64,000 nt of DNA from Streptomyces griseus subsp. griseus (GCF_000720255.1 NZ_JOJE01000040.1:1-64000), one strand, 5' to 3'. Shown: positions 1 to 9,405, counted from the first letter of the stretch. Notes: generated by a model not told the origin, from the letters alone. Program-made: numbers and translations.

Positions 1-168
1 TCCTTCCGTCACGGCCGGGCAGCCGACGCCTCGTCAGCTGAACGACCCGGTCTTGACGTGATCCACCGTCAAACAGCCACACCGATCCCACCACTCCAGA
101 CGCTCACTCGGGCGAACGGGACCGCTCAGGAGGCCCCTGACCCCCCCGGCGGCACCGGTCGCGGCCCG

Positions 169-648
169 CTACGGAGCGGCCGGCTCGGCACCCAGCAGCA
201 GACAGCACGCCTGCCACGCGCCGAGCGTGACGTCCTGGTAGAGGTACCTGCCGCTCTCCAGCTGCGGAAGATCCTCCGCCGCCGGGGCGGCCGGGGCGAC
301 CCACTCACCGTCGAAGGCGTCCGACACCCGGGCGGCGGCCGTCCGCAGCCACGTCAGGGGAAGCCCCACGGTGTCGATGGCCTCGCCGAGCGGAAGGGGC
401 GGGGGCGGGTCGCCGTCGAGCATGAAGTCCTCCCACTCCATGAGGTCGAAGAGGAACTGCCCGGCCTTGTAGGGAGGCCACGGCGCGAGCGTGTCCAGCA
501 GGTGCCGGGCCCGGTCGGCGTCGTCCCGCCGTAGCGCCGCGCCGTGGCGGGCGAGCGTGCAGAGGGCGGCACGCGTCCACTGGTTGGCCGTGTCGAGGAC
601 TTCGCGTACCCGCTCGTCGGAGGCGTGCGGTGAGGGAGGGGTGGTCAT
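169..648 (-). CDS. Uncharacterised 159-aa protein, last gene of the prenyl synthase operon
   Basis: The function is not recognised. The protein is mainly helical and acidic, has no signal peptide or membrane segment, and carries an aromatic centre (PPYKAGQFLFDLMEWEDFM). The ATG at 648 sits in an ATGA overlap with the stop of the polyprenyl synthetase gene, which fixes the start and implies translational coupling. It is therefore probably a partner or regulator of the prenyl synthase. No catalytic motif is visible, so this is an inference from context only. Confidence 0.75.
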   Translation of the reverse strand: MTTPPSPHASDERVREVLDTANQWTRAALCTLARHGAALRRDDADRARHLLDTLAPWPPYKAGQFLFDLMEWEDFMLDGDPPPPLPLGEAIDTVGLPLTWLRTAAARVSDAFDGEWVAPAAPAAEDLPQLESGRYLYQDVTLGAWQACCLLLGAEPAAP

Positions 649-2306
649 AGCGGCCTCGACGTGACGTAGTGGGCGATCTGACGGAGTACGGCCTTGCCCT
701 GGTTCTCCGGGACGACGTCGAGGTCCCGCTCGAAGTGGGCGATGCCACGAGCGGCGAGGTCGTCGGCGAGCGCCACGGCGTAGTCGACACAGCCGTGGCG
801 GTGCATCGACCGCAGCACGACACGGACGTCCGCGTCGTTCTGCTCGTGCCGGGGCCGCAGCACGATCTTGCGCAGCAGCGCGCGCTCCTCGGGGTCGGGG
901 ACCGTGCGCAGCAGGTGGATGAGCATCACGGTCCGTTTGCCCTCCCAGAGGTCGCCGAGGGCCTCCTTGCCGTAGAGGACCTCGTCGCCGACGAGGTTGA
1001 GGACGTCGTCCTGGATCTGGAAGGCGATGCCGATCAGCCGGAACGCCTCGTCGAAGCGGTCCAGTACCGCCGGGTCGGTGACGCCCGCGCACACGGCACC
1101 GATCCGGCACGGGCTGATGCAGGTGTACCAGCCGGTCTTCTTGGTGCTCATCGTGAGGTACGAGGTGTCGTCGGCGGGCACCTCGCCGTGCCGGATCCAG
1201 CCCAGTTCCATGGCCTGGCCCTCGACGCTCTCCCGGCACATGTGCAGCGTCTCCCGGATCAGCCCGAGCGTGCGGGCCAGACCGAGGGTCGTCAGGTTCG
1301 ACAGCAACGCGTCGACAGCGAGCAGGTTCAGCCCGTCTCCCACGTTCACCGCCAGCCCCGCACCGTGCGCGACCTGAAGGGTGGGCAGCCCGCGGCGGTG
1401 CGTGGACTCGTCCGCGATGTCGTCGTGGACCAGGAAGCCGTTGTGGAACAGCTCCAGCGCCGCCGCACTGCGTACGGCGTCCTGGGCGCGCCCCCCGAAC
1501 GCCACGCACGCCGCCACGGTGAGCGTCGGGCGCAGCCCCTTGCCCTGGCGCGCCGGGTAGGCGCGCATCAGGTCGTACAGGTCGCGGCGCGGTTCCCGGT
1601 CGGGGATCAGCCGGCGCATCTCCCCCGCGACCCGGTCCCGGCAGACCCGCATCGTCTCCACCAAGTCCGCGTCGGTGAGGGGGAGCTCCTCCCACCAGGG
1701 GGCCGCGGCGCGACCGTCCCACAGGAGGCGGGGAGCGGTCGCCGGGCTCCAGTCGGGGGCGGCTCCCCCCGGCGCGGCCGGGGCCGGGCGACGCCGGTTG
1801 AGGTAGTCCAGGGCGGTCCAGCCCGTCGCCTCCGGTACGTCCGCGGTGCCGCCCCCCGCGGGCACGGCGCCCCACAGGCCGGGGGAGCGGCGCCGGTACT
1901 CCTCCCACAGCCGCTGGACGAACCGTAGTCCCGACCCGCGCTGCGACAGCAGGGTGAACGCCCGCCACACCGCGAGCACCTGCTCCGGCGCACCCCGTAC
2001 GTCGAGGCTGCCGGGCAGCACCTGGTCCACCGGACGGCACTGCAGGTCGAACAGCAGGTTCATGGCCCGGTCGTCGAAGACCACCTCGACGTCCGCCGCG
2101 TCCGCCCGTCCGGCCCCCACCACCAGGCGCCCGCGACGCGGGGTCAGCGAGGCGGCCGTACCGTCGTTGAACGACAGGCCCAGTCGGATGCCGCGCAGCT
2201 GCTCCGCGGCCGCGGCCACCACGGCGGGCGCCCGCTCCGACAGCGCGACCACCGTGTCCCGCAGCAGCGCCGCGCCCGTACCGGCGTCCGCTCGCTCAGT
2301 ACTCAT
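645..2306 (-). CDS. Polyprenyl synthetase with N-terminal SCP2-like domain
   Basis: A 553-aa protein, about 200 residues longer than a normal trans-isoprenyl diphosphate synthase. The C-terminal two thirds has the family hallmarks: GKGLRP, the first aspartate-rich motif HDDIADES near residue 294, the lysine in STKKTG, and a second motif QDDVLN near 432 in which the last Asp is Asn. The first ~150 residues (FDDRAMNLLFDLQCRP region) resemble an SCP2 lipid-carrier fold. It should elongate allylic diphosphates with isopentenyl diphosphate in the cytosol; chain length cannot be read from sequence. The ATG at 2306 overlaps the upstream gene by 11 nt and the downstream gene by 4 nt. The SCP2 call is less certain than the synthase call. 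Confidence 0.88.
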   Translation of the reverse strand: MSTERADAGTGAALLRDTVVALSERAPAVVAAAAEQLRGIRLGLSFNDGTAASLTPRRGRLVVGAGRADAADVEVVFDDRAMNLLFDLQCRPVDQVLPGSLDVRGAPEQVLAVWRAFTLLSQRGSGLRFVQRLWEEYRRRSPGLWGAVPAGGGTADVPEATGWTALDYLNRRRPAPAAPGGAAPDWSPATAPRLLWDGRAAAPWWEELPLTDADLVETMRVCRDRVAGEMRRLIPDREPRRDLYDLMRAYPARQGKGLRPTLTVAACVAFGGRAQDAVRSAAALELFHNGFLVHDDIADESTHRRGLPTLQVAHGAGLAVNVGDGLNLLAVDALLSNLTTLGLARTLGLIRETLHMCRESVEGQAMELGWIRHGEVPADDTSYLTMSTKKTGWYTCISPCRIGAVCAGVTDPAVLDRFDEAFRLIGIAFQIQDDVLNLVGDEVLYGKEALGDLWEGKRTVMLIHLLRTVPDPEERALLRKIVLRPRHEQNDADVRVVLRSMHRHGCVDYAVALADDLAARGIAHFERDLDVVPENQGKAVLRQIAHYVTSRPL

Positions 2307-3363
2307 CGGCTCCCCCGGCGAACTCGACGATGCCCCGCGTGTCGAATGCCACGGGCCGCCCGGAGACCACGCCCCGCACCCTGCACGGGCCGAGCGTCTC
2401 GTGCACGCTGAACGGCCGCAGACCGCGCTCGCACGGGTTCGCGATCCGTGCCGCCGCACGGCTGGTGAAGTCCACCAGCAGATGGTCCCGGCCCATCCGG
2501 GCGCTGAGCACCAGTCGGCCCGGCACCATCGCGCACACCGGCGCGTCCAGCAGCTCCGCCAGCGGCGGCACCAGCACGACGGAGTCCCGGTCCAGCCCGC
2601 CCTCCACCGCCACCTCCAGACACCGGCGGGGAAAGTGCCGTACCAGCCTGCCGTCGCGCCACAGCATCAGCGATCCGTTGGCGGCGTCGCCGGGGGAGCG
2701 GGGCTGCACGAGCGTGAAGACGACGGACGCGGACGGGGGAGCGGGCTCCGCGTCCACGACCGCGCAGCCGGGGGCGTCGTGGGCCGCGTTGACGAATCCG
2801 AACACCCAGCCGCCCAGCGCCGGCCAGCTCCACCGGCCCCGGACGCGCTCGTGATAGCCGGTCAGCTCCACCTCCCGTGCGCGTCCGTGCGCCGTGACCA
2901 CACCGGAGCCCAGCACGCCGGGCTCGGACTGCCAGCGCAGGAACTCGCCGTCGCCGAACGGCGCGCACTGCGACGTGCACGCGCGTCCGGTGCCGCGCAG
3001 CCGCACGTCGAGCGCGGGCGAGCCGGCCACCGCCGCCACCGTGAACCTCTCCGCACCACGAGGCCGCGGCAGGCGGAACGACGACCACGGCACGTCCTGT
3101 TGACTGGCGTTGAACTGACTCGCCTCCCACCCGCCCCCCTCGTCGTGCACCAGCACGATCCCCCGGCGGTGCGGCGGCTCGTCCGCGCCGTCGGCTCCCA
3201 GGACCGACAGATTGGCGATCACGGCCAGGTCGCCGCCCCGGGACAGGAACGCGTAGTGCAGCCACTGCCGCTCCAGCGGGCCGCCCCGCAGCCCCCCGGG
3301 CACACCGGCCGGGAACGGGCCCGCCGGTCCCAGGGACCGCTCGTCCACCACTGCTCTCGTCAT
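2296..3363 (-). CDS. Lipocalin-fold protein related to CrtC/AttH (putative terpenoid-modifying)
   Basis: A 355-aa cytosolic protein, first gene of a three-gene minus-strand operon. It is rich in beta-strand and tryptophan (RQWLHYAFL, PALGGWVFGFVNAAHD) with the two-lobed look of CrtC/AttH-type lipocalins, a family that includes carotenoid hydratases and other enzymes acting on hydrophobic polyenes. The assignment is by overall pattern and is moderate. Overlap with an isoprenyl diphosphate synthase supports a substrate of terpenoid origin. The ATG at 3363 is chosen; a GTG lies one codon upstream. Confidence 0.55.
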   Translation of the reverse strand: MTRAVVDERSLGPAGPFPAGVPGGLRGGPLERQWLHYAFLSRGGDLAVIANLSVLGADGADEPPHRRGIVLVHDEGGGWEASQFNASQQDVPWSSFRLPRPRGAERFTVAAVAGSPALDVRLRGTGRACTSQCAPFGDGEFLRWQSEPGVLGSGVVTAHGRAREVELTGYHERVRGRWSWPALGGWVFGFVNAAHDAPGCAVVDAEPAPPSASVVFTLVQPRSPGDAANGSLMLWRDGRLVRHFPRRCLEVAVEGGLDRDSVVLVPPLAELLDAPVCAMVPGRLVLSARMGRDHLLVDFTSRAAARIANPCERGLRPFSVHETLGPCRVRGVVSGRPVAFDTRGIVEFAGGADEY

Positions 3364-3514
3364 CACGCGCAGACGGTAACAGCCAGTGACTGATGACTAC
3401 TTATTGTCGTGGTGCTGGGTTGACGTCAGGAGCCGGACGCGCGGGGTGTTGTCGCCGGACCGAACGCACCGAGGGGTCACTCGTCAGGGTGAGCCCACCT
3501 CCGGTCGTCGCGCC

Positions 3515-4351
3515 TCACCGGTGCCACACCCCCGTGGCGGCCGTGTGCCGCGCGTAGTCCGTGAAATCGCGGGGCTCGCGACCCAGGGCGCGTTGGACGC
3601 CGTCGGCGAGGTCGGCGAAGCGGTTCTCGCCGATCCAGGCGTAGAGGGTGTTGAGGAGGGCGGCGTAGTCCTCGGACAGGCCGCGTCCGGTGGCGTAGGC
3701 CATGTGGTCGGCGGGGGAGATGGGGTGGTGGGTGAGGCGACGGCCGGTGGCTCGGGCGATCTCGGCGGTGACGGCGGCCAGGCTCAGTCGGCGCGGGCCG
3801 GTGAGTTCGTACGACTGCCCGGCGTGGCCGTCCTGGGTGAGGGCCGCGACGGCGACGTCGGCGATGTCGTCAGCGTCGACGAACGGCTCCACTCCGTCCC
3901 CGGCCGACGTCACCACGTCGCCGTCCACGATCTGCCGGCGGAAGAACGCGTCCTCGCTGAAGTTCTGCGCGAACCAGGCCGGCTTCAGGATCGTCCACGC
4001 CGCGCCCGACTCGCGCACCACACGCTCGGAGGGCAGCTTCTCCTCGCCGGCCGGCACCACCCAGTCGCGGTTGGACAGCAGCACCAGCCGTTCGACCCCG
4101 CCGTCCACGGCGAGTCGGCTGAAGTCCCGCAGCGTGCCGGCGGCGTCATCGAGCTGGGAGTCGATCAGGTAGGCCGCGCCGACCCCCTTCAGCACCGGCT
4201 CCCACGTGCTCTCGTCACTCCAGTCGAATCGGGCCGGCCCGTTGCGGGACGCCGCCCGGACCTCGTGCCCGCGCTCCCGGAGCCGGGAGGCCACCCGGCG
4301 TCCCGTCTTGCCCGTGCCGCCGAGGACCAGAATCGGTCGTGTTGTCGTCAT
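3515..4351 (-). CDS. NmrA-like NAD(P)-binding oxidoreductase (atypical SDR)
   Basis: A 278-aa protein with an N-terminal Rossmann glycine motif (LVLGGTGKTGRRV) and a SNRDW/PSERVVRESG pattern typical of NmrA-like and NAD(P)H:quinone or azoreductase-type SDRs; the classical YxxxK pair is absent, as is common in this group. It probably uses NADPH to reduce a quinone or dye-like substrate, or senses redox state. The ATG at 4351 is preferred to a start 17 codons upstream because the glycine motif then begins near residue 10. The divergently transcribed AraC gene starts 80 bp away and is the likely regulator. Confidence 0.88.
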   Translation of the reverse strand: MTTTRPILVLGGTGKTGRRVASRLRERGHEVRAASRNGPARFDWSDESTWEPVLKGVGAAYLIDSQLDDAAGTLRDFSRLAVDGGVERLVLLSNRDWVVPAGEEKLPSERVVRESGAAWTILKPAWFAQNFSEDAFFRRQIVDGDVVTSAGDGVEPFVDADDIADVAVAALTQDGHAGQSYELTGPRRLSLAAVTAEIARATGRRLTHHPISPADHMAYATGRGLSEDYAALLNTLYAWIGENRFADLADGVQRALGREPRDFTDYARHTAATGVWHR

Positions 4352-4431
4352 GGGTCCAGCAAACCGGGCCGCGGCGAGCGGGAGAATGGCTGATCGGCTC
4401 ATCCCGATGTCTCAGCGTCTAACCTTGCCCC

Positions 4432-5397
4432 ATGGACGCGTTGGGGAGCCTGCTGTACGAAGTCCGGTCCGACGGTGCCTTGTTCAGCCGGAACTTCGTC
4501 ACCCCACCGTGGTCCGTACGCTTCGCCGACCGGACCCCGCTCACCCTGATCACCATGCTGTACGGCACGGGCTGGGTCGTCCCCGGCGACGATGACGACG
4601 GTGACGGCGTCCCGCCCGTCGCACTCGCTCAGGGCGACGTGGCCGTCGTGGTCGGACCGGAGCCGTTCACCGTCACCGACGACGCCGACACCCGCAGAGC
4701 ACCGCTGTACGTGGTGCACGCCGACCACTGCACGACGGCCGGCGGCGAGGACATCAGCGACGACGTCATCCTGGGCCTGCGTACCTGCGGCACCGGCCAG
4801 GACAGCCCGACCGTCCTGCTCGCCGGCGGCTACCAGGTCGGCGGCCGGGTCTCCGAACGGCTGCTGAGCGCGCTGCCCCGGGTGGTCGTGGTTCCCCGCG
4901 ACGGCACCCCCGCCCCGATCCTGGACCTCACCGCCGCGGAGGTCGGCCGGGACGCACCTGGACAACAGGCCGTCCTCGACCGGCTCCTGGACCTGTTGCT
5001 GCTGTCCACGCTCCGCGCGTGGTTCGACCGTCCGGAGGCGAAGCCGCCGGGGTGGTACCGAGCCCTCGGCGACCCCGTCGTGGGCCGGGCGCTGCGGCTG
5101 ATCCACGACAGACCGGCCCGCTCGTGGACCGTCACGGCCCTCGCCGAGGAGGCCGGGGTCTCCCGCGCGACCTTCGCCCGCCGCTTCACCGAACTGGTCG
5201 GCGAACCGCCCATGACCTACCTCACCGGCTGGCGCCTGGCTCTCGCGGCCGACCTGCTGACGCGCACCGAGGCCACCGTTGACTCGATCGCCCGCCAGGT
5301 CGGCTACCAGAGCGCCTTCGGTCTGAGTGTGGCTTTCAAGCGCGTCCACGGGACCCGCCCCAGCGAACACCGGGCGGCGGCCCGCCAGGACGCCTGA
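4432..5397 (+). CDS. AraC-family regulator with N-terminal cupin domain
   Basis: A 321-aa regulator. Residues ~1-200 form an AraC-type cupin (cupin_6) effector domain and the last 100 residues hold two helix-turn-helix motifs (WTVTALAEEAGVSRATFARRF and the conserved VDSIARQVGYQS/FGLSVAFKRVHGTRPSEHR end). It is divergent from the NmrA-like reductase with an 80-bp shared control region, the classic layout of a regulator and its target. The effector is unknown. Confidence 0.92.
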   Translation: MDALGSLLYEVRSDGALFSRNFVTPPWSVRFADRTPLTLITMLYGTGWVVPGDDDDGDGVPPVALAQGDVAVVVGPEPFTVTDDADTRRAPLYVVHADHCTTAGGEDISDDVILGLRTCGTGQDSPTVLLAGGYQVGGRVSERLLSALPRVVVVPRDGTPAPILDLTAAEVGRDAPGQQAVLDRLLDLLLLSTLRAWFDRPEAKPPGWYRALGDPVVGRALRLIHDRPARSWTVTALAEEAGVSRATFARRFTELVGEPPMTYLTGWRLALAADLLTRTEATVDSIARQVGYQSAFGLSVAFKRVHGTRPSEHRAAARQDA

Positions 5398-5473
5398 CCG
5401 GTCAGGGCCGACCGACCCCGCCGCACCGGTTCTCCCCGCCGCGGCCGGCCCGCTGCCTCGGCACCGGCTCCGT

Positions 5474-6505
5474 TCAACCGCCCGGCACCCGCTCCACGAA
5501 ATGTTCGAGGTCCTCGGGGGTGGGTCGCAGGACACCGTCGCGCACGGCGAGCGCCGTGGCCTCGGCGCGTGACGCGCAGCCCGTCTTGCGCAACAGGTGC
5601 TCGATGTGGCTGTGCACCGTCCGCGGCGACAGGAACAGGGCCTGCGCGATGGCCTGGTTGGTCTGGCCCCGCGCGGCCCGCGTGAGCACCTCCAGCTCAC
5701 GCGGACTGAGCCCGTACGGCAGCTCCACCGGCACCTCGGACACCAGGACCGCATGCCGTACGAGCGTCGAACCGGCCGTGCACCGGCGCAGTTCCACCCG
5801 GCACCAGCCGCGTCCGCCGACCGGCCACAGGAGCCGCAGCCGCAGGCCGCCCGAGTCGGCGAACGCGCGCACCAGCCGGCCGAACTCGTCGTCGGTCAGC
5901 ACCTCGGCGGGCTCCCGCCCCGGCAGACCGACGACGCCGGCGGCCGTGACGAGGTTCGCCCCCGCCTGGCCCGGCAGGTCGTGCAGGTCGTCGGTGTGGG
6001 CCGTCGGGTCGGCGAGGGCGCCCAGTGCGGGCAGGACCGAGGCCAGCAGTCGCCGCGCCTCCGTGTCGTAGACGTCCGGCCCCGCGGTGGAGAGGTGGAC
6101 CAGGCCGACCAGCCGTCCTCCGTGGCGCAGCGCGCCGGTCAGGCCGTCGCGGAAGCCGGCCGGCCGGACCCTCTCGGCGTAGAACCAACCGTGCCGGAAA
6201 CGCTGGCCGGCGTCCTCGGAGTCCTCGGCGATGGACGGGGGGAGGGGCTGCCTGACGACGTTGGCGTACCAGGGGGTCGAGACGAACTCGGCGGCCAGCG
6301 ACTCGGACGTCACGGCGGTGTATCCGATGCCCGCCACCTGCACATGCGCGCCGGTGACCGGGTCGATCGCCAGCAGGGTGGCCGCGTCGAGAGGCAGGGC
6401 CAGGCCGAGCTCCCGCAGGGCCTGGGTGCAGGCCGACGTGGTGTCGCGTTCACGGGTGAGCATGCCGATGCGGGCGGCTGCCGCGAGCTGGTGGTGGCTG
6501 ACCAT
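5474..6505 (-). CDS. GAF-domain LuxR-family transcriptional regulator
   Basis: A 343-aa protein. The N-terminal ~250 residues look like a GAF-type sensory region (LAADPVTGAHVQVAGIGY-like start, RLVGLVHLSTAG), and the C-terminus is a standard LuxR helix-turn-helix (LSPRELEVLTRAARGQTNQ, LFLSPRTVHSHIEHLLRKTG). The ATG at 6505 is chosen because the long upstream extension crosses an operator-like dyad. It diverges from the ABC/amidohydrolase operon, so it probably senses that operon's substrate or a metabolite and controls both directions. Confidence 0.87.
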   Translation of the reverse strand: MVSHHQLAAAARIGMLTRERDTTSACTQALRELGLALPLDAATLLAIDPVTGAHVQVAGIGYTAVTSESLAAEFVSTPWYANVVRQPLPPSIAEDSEDAGQRFRHGWFYAERVRPAGFRDGLTGALRHGGRLVGLVHLSTAGPDVYDTEARRLLASVLPALGALADPTAHTDDLHDLPGQAGANLVTAAGVVGLPGREPAEVLTDDEFGRLVRAFADSGGLRLRLLWPVGGRGWCRVELRRCTAGSTLVRHAVLVSEVPVELPYGLSPRELEVLTRAARGQTNQAIAQALFLSPRTVHSHIEHLLRKTGCASRAEATALAVRDGVLRPTPEDLEHFVERVPGG

Positions 6506-6534
6506 GCGGGCCTCCGGGAACCCCACGACCGACG

Positions 6535-6558
6535 ATATCGTTTGAACCCTAACGATAT
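6535..6558. promoter_or_regulatory. Operator-like perfect 8-8-8 inverted repeat
   Basis: ATATCGTT, an 8-nt spacer and AACGATAT form a perfect dyad in otherwise GC-rich DNA. It starts 30 bp upstream of the GAF-LuxR start codon and lies ~195 bp before the lipoprotein gene. Arm centres are 16 nt apart, so the two half-sites sit on nearly the same helical turn phase for a dimer with some reach. It is a candidate binding site for the LuxR-type regulator or another dimeric factor; which protein binds is inference. Confidence 0.55.
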
Positions 6559-6752
6559 GCGGGAGGGGCGCACACGACAACCCGTTCGCCGTTTGCCGCC
6601 GCCGCGTGCGCTCCTGACACGCCGAATCACCGGGCCGCTCGGACAGTCGGTATTTGTACGGATGGCGGGGCGGGACGCCCGGGTCTTTCCTGTTCGGCAC
6701 AGCCGGACACCCGACGCCGACGCTGTCGGCCCGCCCTTCGGAGACCTTCGCC

Positions 6753-7787
6753 ATGAACAGAACCCCGTACGCCCCCTCGGCCTCGCGCAGGCGGTTCCTC
6801 GCCCTGTCCGGCGGTGCCGCGGCCACCGGTCTGCTGGCCGCCGCGGGCTGCTCCGCTCCGGACGACGGCACGAGCACCGCGAAGGCCGGCGACGCGGCGG
6901 CCGGGCCCAGGACCCTCACCCGGATCGGGCTCGACTACCCCTTCACGCAGCTCCCGCTCTACTCGACGCTCGTGAAGCTCTCCACCGCCGCCGCGAAGAA
7001 GAAGAACGTCTCCGTGCTCACCACGAGCGACGCGAGCAACGCCGACACGCAGGCCACCAACCTCACCACCTGGGTCTCGCAGAAGGTCCCCGCCATCGTG
7101 TCCTTCCCGATGGTCTTCGAAGCCACCGAGGCCGTCGCCAAGGCCGCGCTGGACGCCGGGCTGATCTGGGTGACGTACGGCGGCACGCTGGAACACCAGA
7201 GCGCGGACATCCAGTTCAGCTTCCTCAAGGGCGGCACCCTGCTCGGCGAGGCCGCCGCGACGTGGGCGAACGAGCAGCTCGGCGGCAAGGGCAAGGTCGC
7301 CTTCCTCACCGACAGCACGATCCAGCTCGGGCGCGAACGCACCAAAGGCATGATCGACGCCTTCACGAAGCACGCGCCCGGCGTCGACGTGGTGGCCCGG
7401 GAGCAGGCCATCGACCCGGACACCGGACTGTCCAAGACGCGTGCCGTCCTCGCCAAGCACCCCGACCTCAACATCGTCCTCGGCGTCACGGACGCGGCCG
7501 CCTACGGCGGGTACAAGGCGCTCCAGCAGACCGGCCGCAAGTCGACGGACGCCAAGACCTTCGTCGGCGGCCAGGACGGCGCCGCTCCCTCCCTCGTCGC
7601 CATCAAGCAGGGCACCTTCTACCGAGCCTCGGCCGCCCTGGCGCCGCAGGACATCGCCAACGCCGTCGTCGACGTCCCCCTCGCGGTCGCCGCGGGCAAG
7701 GCGAACGCGGGCGCCCAGGTGCCCATCACCCTCGTCCAGCACGGCGACACCGCGCGCATCGACGCCCTGCTCGCCCAGAACTCCTGA
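6753..7787 (+). CDS. Substrate-binding lipoprotein of an RbsB-like ABC importer, Tat-exported
   Basis: A 344-aa periplasmic-binding protein of the RbsB fold. The N-terminus has a twin-arginine stretch (SRRRFLAL) and a lipobox LAAAGC with the lipidated Cys at position 33, so it should be exported folded and anchored outside the membrane. The body has the two-lobe pattern of peripla_BP_4 proteins (TWVSQKVPAIVSFPM, VLGVTDAAAYGGYKAL). It is first in an operon with a double ATPase, a permease, an amidohydrolase and a monooxygenase, so the ligand may not be a sugar. Confidence 0.9.
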   Translation: MNRTPYAPSASRRRFLALSGGAAATGLLAAAGCSAPDDGTSTAKAGDAAAGPRTLTRIGLDYPFTQLPLYSTLVKLSTAAAKKKNVSVLTTSDASNADTQATNLTTWVSQKVPAIVSFPMVFEATEAVAKAALDAGLIWVTYGGTLEHQSADIQFSFLKGGTLLGEAAATWANEQLGGKGKVAFLTDSTIQLGRERTKGMIDAFTKHAPGVDVVAREQAIDPDTGLSKTRAVLAKHPDLNIVLGVTDAAAYGGYKALQQTGRKSTDAKTFVGGQDGAAPSLVAIKQGTFYRASAALAPQDIANAVVDVPLAVAAGKANAGAQVPITLVQHGDTARIDALLAQNS

Positions 7788-7797
7788 GACGGTGGCC

Positions 7798-9405
7798 ATG
7801 ACGGAGCCCAACCTCCGCATCCGCGGGCTCAGCAAGTCCTTCGGCGGGGTCAAGGCCCTGGACGGTGTCGACCTCACCGTCCCGGCCGGGCAGGTGCACG
7901 CCCTCCTCGGTCACAACGGCGCCGGGAAGTCCACCCTGATCAAGTGTCTCGGCGGGGCCTTCCCGCCGGACGCGGGCACGATCGAGGTGGGCGGCACGCG
8001 CCACACACGGCTCAGTCCGCGCGAGTCGATCGCCGCGGGCGTGGCGATCATCTTCCAGACGCTCAGCGTCGTCGACTCCCTCACCGTCGCCGAGAACATC
8101 TTCCTCGGCCAGGAGTGGACCCGGCACGGCCGGATCCACCGCCGGGCCCAGGAAGAGGTCGCGGCCGGGCTGCTCCAGCGGGTCGCCGCGAGTTGCTCAC
8201 CCCGCGACCGTGTGGGTGAACTTCCCATGGGACAAAGGCAGTTGGTGGAGATCGCGAAGGCGCTGAGCCGCAGTGCCTCGGTCCTGGTCCTCGACGAACC
8301 CACCGCCGCCCTCTCCGGAGCGGAGAGCGCCGCGCTCGCCGAACGCGTCGAGGACCTGCGCGCCCAGGGACTCGCCGTCGTCTACGTCACCCACCTGCTC
8401 GCCGAAGTGGAGCGCCTCGCGGACGCGGTGACGGTCCTGAGGGACGGGCGGGTGACCCATCACGCGGCGGTGTCGGGACAGACGCGACGCGAACTGGTCG
8501 ACGCCATCGTCGGAGCGACCACCCCGTCCGCCGGCCACGAGCCCCCACTCCTTCGGCGGCACACCGCGGGCACCCCTGGCCCGTACCGCCTCACGGTTGA
8601 CGGCCTCTCCGGCCCCGGCTTCGGACCCGTCGACCTCAGGGTCGCCGAGGGCGAGACCGTCGGGCTGTACGGCCTCATCGGCTCCGGCCGTACGCGCATC
8701 CTGGAGACCCTCTTCGGCAGGCGACGCGCCTCGGCCGGCACCGTGCGGCTCGGTGAGCGGACCATCAGGGCCCACCGCCCCGCCGACGCCCTCGCCGCGG
8801 GCATCGCGCTCGTCCCCGCGGACCGGCGCAGACAGGGGCTGTTCCCCCTGCTGAGCGCACAGGACAACGCCCTCCTGCCGACCGTACGACCACTCTCCCG
8901 GCACGGAGTACGGGCGCTGGGCGCCGAGCGGAGGATCTTCGGCGCCCTGGCCGAGGCGGTGGGCCTGCGTCCCGCCCGCCCCCGGCTGCCGGCGTCGGCG
9001 TTCTCCGGCGGCAACCAGCAGAAGCTGGTCCTGGGACGGTGGATCAACGAGGCCCGCGACGTCGACGTCCTGCTCCTCGACGAACCCACCCAGGGCGTCG
9101 ACGTGGGCGCCCGCCAGGAGATCTACCGGGTGGTGTCCTCCCTCGCCGCCCACCGGGGCACCGCCGTGCTGTTCGCCTCCAGCGACCCCGAGGAGATCGT
9201 CGCCCTCGCCGACCGCTGCCTGATCGTCTCATCGGGCCGCGTCGTCGGCGAGCTGACCGGCACCGACCTCTCGGAAGCAGCCCTCCTCTCGGCGATCCAC
9301 GACGCCGACGACAGCCGACCGACGCCGAACGCCCCGAAGCCGGCGACGGCGCCCGACGGCAAGCCCGACAATCCCCCGCCCCCCGCCTCGAAAGGAGCGG
9401 CATGA
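7798..9405 (+). CDS. RbsA-like duplicated ATPase subunit of ABC importer
   Basis: A 535-aa protein with two nucleotide-binding domains. The first has Walker A GHNGAGKS at ~38-45 and Walker B VLVLDEPTAALS. The second has the degenerate P-loop GLIGSGR typical of RbsA/MglA, plus the signature FSGGNQQK and Walker B LLLDEPTQGVDVG. It powers uptake with the neighbouring permease and lipoprotein. The ATG at 7798 follows the lipoprotein stop by 10 nt, and the stop overlaps the permease start (ATGA). Confidence 0.95.
   Translation: MTEPNLRIRGLSKSFGGVKALDGVDLTVPAGQVHALLGHNGAGKSTLIKCLGGAFPPDAGTIEVGGTRHTRLSPRESIAAGVAIIFQTLSVVDSLTVAENIFLGQEWTRHGRIHRRAQEEVAAGLLQRVAASCSPRDRVGELPMGQRQLVEIAKALSRSASVLVLDEPTAALSGAESAALAERVEDLRAQGLAVVYVTHLLAEVERLADAVTVLRDGRVTHHAAVSGQTRRELVDAIVGATTPSAGHEPPLLRRHTAGTPGPYRLTVDGLSGPGFGPVDLRVAEGETVGLYGLIGSGRTRILETLFGRRRASAGTVRLGERTIRAHRPADALAAGIALVPADRRRQGLFPLLSAQDNALLPTVRPLSRHGVRALGAERRIFGALAEAVGLRPARPRLPASAFSGGNQQKLVLGRWINEARDVDVLLLDEPTQGVDVGARQEIYRVVSSLAAHRGTAVLFASSDPEEIVALADRCLIVSSGRVVGELTGTDLSEAALLSAIHDADDSRPTPNAPKPATAPDGKPDNPPPPASKGAA

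Noticed and set aside
1..168. Possible short minus-strand peptide ending VKTGSFS at 34
   Set aside because: No start codon with a ribosome site and no similarity; too short to support.
169..2040. 623-aa open frame overlapping the first two minus-strand genes
   Set aside because: It is a GC-driven shadow: only its last 159 codons match a plausible protein, and the rest is the wrong frame of the prenyl synthase.
5597..7801. 734-aa plus-strand open frame across the LuxR and lipoprotein genes
   Set aside because: Arg/Pro-rich antisense shadow with no domain; it crosses a regulatory region and overlaps two well-supported genes.
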